64,000 bases of DNA, taken from Dysidea avara. Its lineage: Eukaryota > Porifera > Demospongiae > Dictyoceratida > Dysideidae. This document shows, piece by piece, positions 60,601 through 64,000 of the stretch (the stretch's first letter is position 1; the number at the start of each line of letters is the position of its first letter). The translations under genes were made by a program, and so were the position numbers. The stretch spans positions 14,025,280-14,089,279 of the forward strand of contig NC_089280.1 in NCBI RefSeq assembly GCF_963678975.1, in the 5' to 3' direction. The notes below the pieces were generated by a model. That model had not been told where the DNA came from and made no database searches. It was given only the letters and a program-made list of their open reading frames with translations.

Positions 60601-63600
60601 TTAAAACTTTAAACTTGCGTAATGGAAATTCTCCGTGATATCTCTAGGATATGTCCATTTATCATAACAGAACATACTAGCTGCTGACCCATAATCAAAA
60701 AATTTAGGCTTGCATATATAATACATCCAGTGGCTGCACTCGTATTGGCTTGGGTGATTGATTGCCCTGTACAGGCTATCAGCCTAATAAGTGTTACATA
60801 TTAGCTGTAACACGGGAATTCGGGCTTTGCCTGATATGTAGGCCCTCGGGCAGTCGGGCATACATATCAGGCAAAGCCCTCATGCCCATATTACAACTAT
60901 TACATGTATCACACATTATTAGAATCAACATACAACATTATAGCGTGAATTCAAACCACTACAGTACATAAGTTATGTTGTGATACAAAACTTGGCTTCA
61001 ACATTACTATAGCACACCAGGGTCTTCAGCTTACCACATACTACGCATAAGTCAATAGTAAAACACTATTTGCACTGAGAAGTACAGAACAATATGCATA
61101 TTCCACTAGCTTAGTCAACCATCTCATAGTTGTTTAAAGCGTTAAGAAAGGGCATTATTCACTAAATAACACAGGAATAACTGTTTGTTATTTCCATGAG
61201 TGTAATGTAGGTGTAAAGAACAGTAGTCAGCTGCAGTTCGTAGCTCACCTTTAGGTTTTTATGGGCTAAATCATCAGCTAAACACTTGCATAATTCTAAA
61301 CATTTCTGTTCTAACTCCTCAGGTTTGTTTATCTCAGAAAAAGTTCTTTGAAAATAACACATACACTGTACATACGTACATAGTGCCTAATCTCAACTAT
61401 ACCTTTCCGTGCTAATGCTCTTTCTCTCATAATCACTGGAAAGAGAGAAAATACATTACAACGGTTACATTGATCATGCAAAACAATTTACTGTACAGTA
61501 CTCCTGAACTTGTAGTTACAACTTACGTGCAGACTTCAATAGATCCAAGTCCCAAACATGCTCTGAGTAAAAACTGAAACATACTCTTTGAAAATAGCAA
61601 GTATATGATGGCTCTTCGGTCATAAATATCTTTACATGTTTGTACATCCAAAGCATTGAGCATCCTTTCTGACACTTTGCCTATACCTGAGACCTATCAC
61701 AAGACAATGAATATTTGAACTCTTCAAGAGCATCCGTCCTTGCTGCAACATTGCACACATGTGAATTATTTCAGTGCAGTGCAAGAGAATCAAGTACCTT
61801 AAATAAACATGTCCCAAGTAATTGCATGCATATAGGCAGATGTAGGAGACACAGGCACAAGAGACCTACCCTGTAAGAGGGATGAAAGGCAAAGATAAAA
61901 CAGTGTTTATTCCATTGGGAGGGGAAAAATCTCATGGTACACAAGCTACATTCTTTCTCATACCTTTGGTTAGTATGAATGAAGGACAGTTAGACTCTGT
62001 TTGACACCTTTTGAGAAAAAATTGACTCCCTGTGTATTTGAATCTCTGAGAGAATTGATAGTTAAGTGTACTCAGTGCTTTAAAAAATCAGTATTGTTAT
62101 AATTTGCAATAAAAATTTATCATCGATTGAACTCATGGTTTCGCATGTGTTCTTGTTCAACCAGTTTGAGCTCAAACTGGTCTTCAGCACTCGGCTTTCC
62201 CTCATGTTATATCTGTCTCTTACCCACATTTTTACTTGGTATATCTTTTGTACAGGGGGGGTGTACGTCACTTATGGCAATGCTTTACCTAACGCATATG
62301 GTACTCTACAGATACATAAATAAATGGCCCTGAAATTACACCGTGCAGCCAGCATAAAATTTATTATACAGACTTGCCTTTCTTATAGATAACTTATGTA
62401 CAAACTCCAGTACTGATTCTCTGGTGGGGACTAAAAAGTACTGACCATTTGGCTTGTTCATATCTGATGCAATCTTAGCTAGTAACATATTAGGGGCTAT
62501 CCCTGCACTGGCTGTTAACTTTGTTCGGGCAAACACACGATCACGTATCTCTTTTACAGTGTCCTGAATCAACTGCCAATATTTTTCAGGTATCTCTGTG
62601 CTCCATGAGGACTCAAAATCATCACAATTATCTTCAGTTAAAGAGTTTGAAACTTCTGAAGTACTAATTCCACAGGATAAACTATTTTGTGTAATTTCTT
62701 GTACATATGCAGTCAGGTCAAGATATGCCTCATCAATTCCAGCTTGGGAGAAGTTTGGGTCATATTCTGACAATATTTCTCCAACTTGCTTACTAACTGT
62801 GATGTACTTATCATAATTTCCTTTCACGATCACCAAATTAGGACACAACTTTTTTGCAATAAAACCCGGCATTGCAGCACGCACACCATACCTGCGTGCT
62901 AGGTAATTTGAAGTTGACTATAAAGAAAAAACATGTAAAGCTCAAACATGCACAAAATAATATGATCATATGTGCATACAAAGATGTTCAATTTCCCGTG
63001 TATGTACAAAGTGAACTTTTAGTAGCATGGTAATTAAGTTGTACCATAAGACATAAAACTTTGAAGGTTGACGAATCAGTTTAATTCGTCAACAAATTAT
63101 TTGTCAACTGTCACATAAGTGCCTTTATAAGTAGTGTTTAGAACTTTAGATCTATGATTTCTGTCAACATCTAATTTGTCAAAGCTAAGTAAGTAAAGAT
63201 TCATCAACTTTTCCTTCCATCAAAATTTACTGTTGCATTTTTGGTGCTTGACTTTTCATTTCATACAAATTTGTAAATTATACTCACCAGCATACTTTGG
63301 CCTCCCACTGCCATAGGCACCTCTCTCAAGCTGGGATCATCCCTTATTTCAACTGCTGCATAAAATGCATCCATGTCAATATGGACGATGACACGATTCA
63401 ATGTTCTTGATCTCTCCAATGTTTCAATCTCCTTGTCAACAACAATTAAAGCTGATGATTTTTGTGAGTCTGTAAGCTGTTTCATCTTAGCAAGTAGCTG
63501 GTTGATTCTACTAGTAAGTTGGCTTTCCTTCTTGACTTCGTTTTCATAATATTTTGATCCTTTTGATGCGCTGAGAATAATTTCATTAATACGCTCTCTA

Positions 63601-63848
63601 TCTAATCCTTCCATCCCAGCTTTGTGAACGTTGAGGCCCATCCTAGACAATGGTGCAGTTGCTCCGCCTGAGCTGCAGCTGGTAGCAGCAAGTGCTGGGG
63701 ATTTCACAATAGGCGAGGGTAAGTCTGTGTCCAGGCTACTAGTTGACTCGCAAGAGTTTTCAGATAGTCCCAAACACTCAACCATTCTTGAAGAATCATC
63801 ACTTTTACTTGTATCTCCTTCAGTTTCGAGTTCAAGAAAGCAATCCAT
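54619..63848 (-). CDS. POLK: DNA polymerase kappa (Y-family translesion polymerase)
   Basis: Translesion polymerase that extends past bulky minor-groove lesions in the nucleus. Coding exons in transcript order: 63288-63848, 62378-62917, 61527-61693, 61403-61435, 61249-61345, 57068-57239, 55675-55978, 54619-54691; phases agree and give 648 codons plus stop. Start at 63848 ([11 protein letters not shown]), 11 bp inside an exon whose acceptor is near 63859; the 5' UTR exon lies further right. The N-clasp matches [14 protein letters not shown]. Catalytic motifs are [14 protein letters not shown] (Asp158, Asp160) and IDEAYLDL (Asp249, Glu250). The thumb and little-finger blocks follow: [41 protein letters not shown]. 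One UBZ4 zinc finger is at 581-602 (C581, C584, H598, C602); vertebrate kappa has two. The C-terminus ends in a PCNA-binding-like LLDFW (639-643). Intron 2 starts with GC instead of GT. The protein is shorter than human kappa (870 residues). Confidence 0.92.
56240..56610 (+). repeat. Dispersed repeat family R3, copy 2
   Basis: See 29640-30060 for shared blocks. This copy lies in the POLK intron between the 57068-57239 and 55675-55978 exons. Confidence 0.55.
58651..59555 (-). pseudogene. Broken seven-transmembrane receptor-like fragment inside a POLK intron
   Basis: Three overlapping minus-strand frames join into one membrane protein-like sequence. It starts with a leader-like hydrophobic stretch ([11 protein letters not shown]) and an extracellular part with Cys residues and NxS/T sites. 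The first membrane helix is [19 protein letters not shown], then KELRTSFG. A one-base shift near 59082 leads into [19 protein letters not shown] and later [22 protein letters not shown] second shift near 58905 leads into [21 protein letters not shown]. It stops after about five helices. There are no introns and no ATG in the leader frame, so a retro-copied or decayed receptor is likely. I cannot name the family. Assembly errors could mimic the shifts. Confidence 0.5.
59845..60310 (+). repeat. Dispersed repeat family R1, copy with long (ACTG)n tract
   Basis: R1 blocks around a tract of GAGTAACTGACTGACT units (about 59958-60028), then GCCTTCAGACAAGCGTAACT, GGCTACGGGCTTGATTTT and GACATGTGCCTTTTGCAG. 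It lies in the largest POLK intron. Confidence 0.65.
60610..60890 (+). repeat. Dispersed cassette copy 2 with a different hairpin
   Basis: Blocks match 890-1135 (CCGTGATATCTCTAGGA, a TATATAATA block, ATCCAGTGG then ACTCGTAT, GGGTGATTGATT, GGCTATCAGCC). A perfect 19-bp hairpin of unrelated sequence follows (60822-60840 against 60861-60879, 20-nt loop). Confidence 0.55.
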
Positions 63849-63949
63849 CCCTCCAGGTGCTAAGCACCACTTAAATAATAAATGGCGTAAAATTATATAC
63901 ACGCTTACAATCAATCCATGGGTAAGTACCGGTATGTAATGAATGCAAT

Positions 63950-64000
63950 GGCGGACCCAGAGGGGGACACAGAGGCATGTTCCGCCTCCTCCCCTCACCC
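63950..64000. mobile_element. Partial hAT-like MITE end at the window edge
   Basis: ATGGCGGACCCAGAGGGGG resembles the GGCGGATCCAG ends seen at 48507 and 50879; the element continues beyond the window. It makes the apparent open frame upstream of the POLK start codon unreliable. Confidence 0.4.

Noticed and set aside
63849..63998. Extended POLK N-terminus from the long open frame to the window edge
   Set aside because: A splice acceptor precedes the ATG at 63848 and the upstream part contains a MITE end.

Overview
This window looks like nuclear DNA of an early-branching animal, most likely a demosponge. The sequence is AT-rich. Its genes are multi-exon with GT-AG introns, one GC-AG intron, and introns as short as 53 and 56 nt. 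It also holds a tandem pair of Ig-TIR membrane receptors, an architecture described in demosponges. Assignment to sponge is an inference; no species is claimed. I rebuilt five genes by hand from splice-site phase and family similarity. Four have complete reading frames inside the window.

Layout. (1) About 2.76-27.4 kb, minus strand: origin recognition complex subunit 5 (ORC5). Eight exons are visible across 24.6 kb and the 3' end lies beyond the left edge. Its introns are packed with transposons: a hAT-type element, a large foldback element, a Mutator-like element with a TTAA-flanked element nested inside, palindromic MITEs, a tRNA-type SINE and long microsatellites. (2) 27.6-32.4 kb, plus strand: a compact 13-exon gene for a MetX-family alpha/beta-hydrolase O-acetyltransferase with a mitochondrial-type presequence. 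It is divergent from ORC5 across a 216-bp shared promoter region. (3) 32.6-38.3 kb and 38.9-48.0 kb, minus strand: two tandem six-exon Ig-TIR receptor genes. Their Ig-encoding middle exons and introns are almost identical, while their signal peptide, first Ig, membrane and TIR parts have diverged, which looks like gene conversion. (4) 48.1-54.6 kb: no gene recognised; a dense cluster of hAT-type MITEs with perfect 8-bp target duplications and an array of short inverted motifs. (5) 54.6-63.85 kb, minus strand: DNA polymerase kappa in eight coding exons, with a broken seven-transmembrane receptor-like fragment in its largest intron.

Functionally the window mixes replication and lesion bypass (ORC5, POLK), sulfur amino-acid type metabolism (MetX-like) and innate-immune-type sensing (two Ig-TIR receptors). 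Nothing suggests they form one pathway; only ORC5/MetX share a promoter region. The most interesting points are the converted Ig-TIR pair with a differing TIR catalytic-position residue, the roughly 195-residue disordered N-terminal extension on ORC5, the animal MetX-like enzyme, the long foldback elements, and a dispersed TATA-like cassette followed each time by a different strong hairpin.
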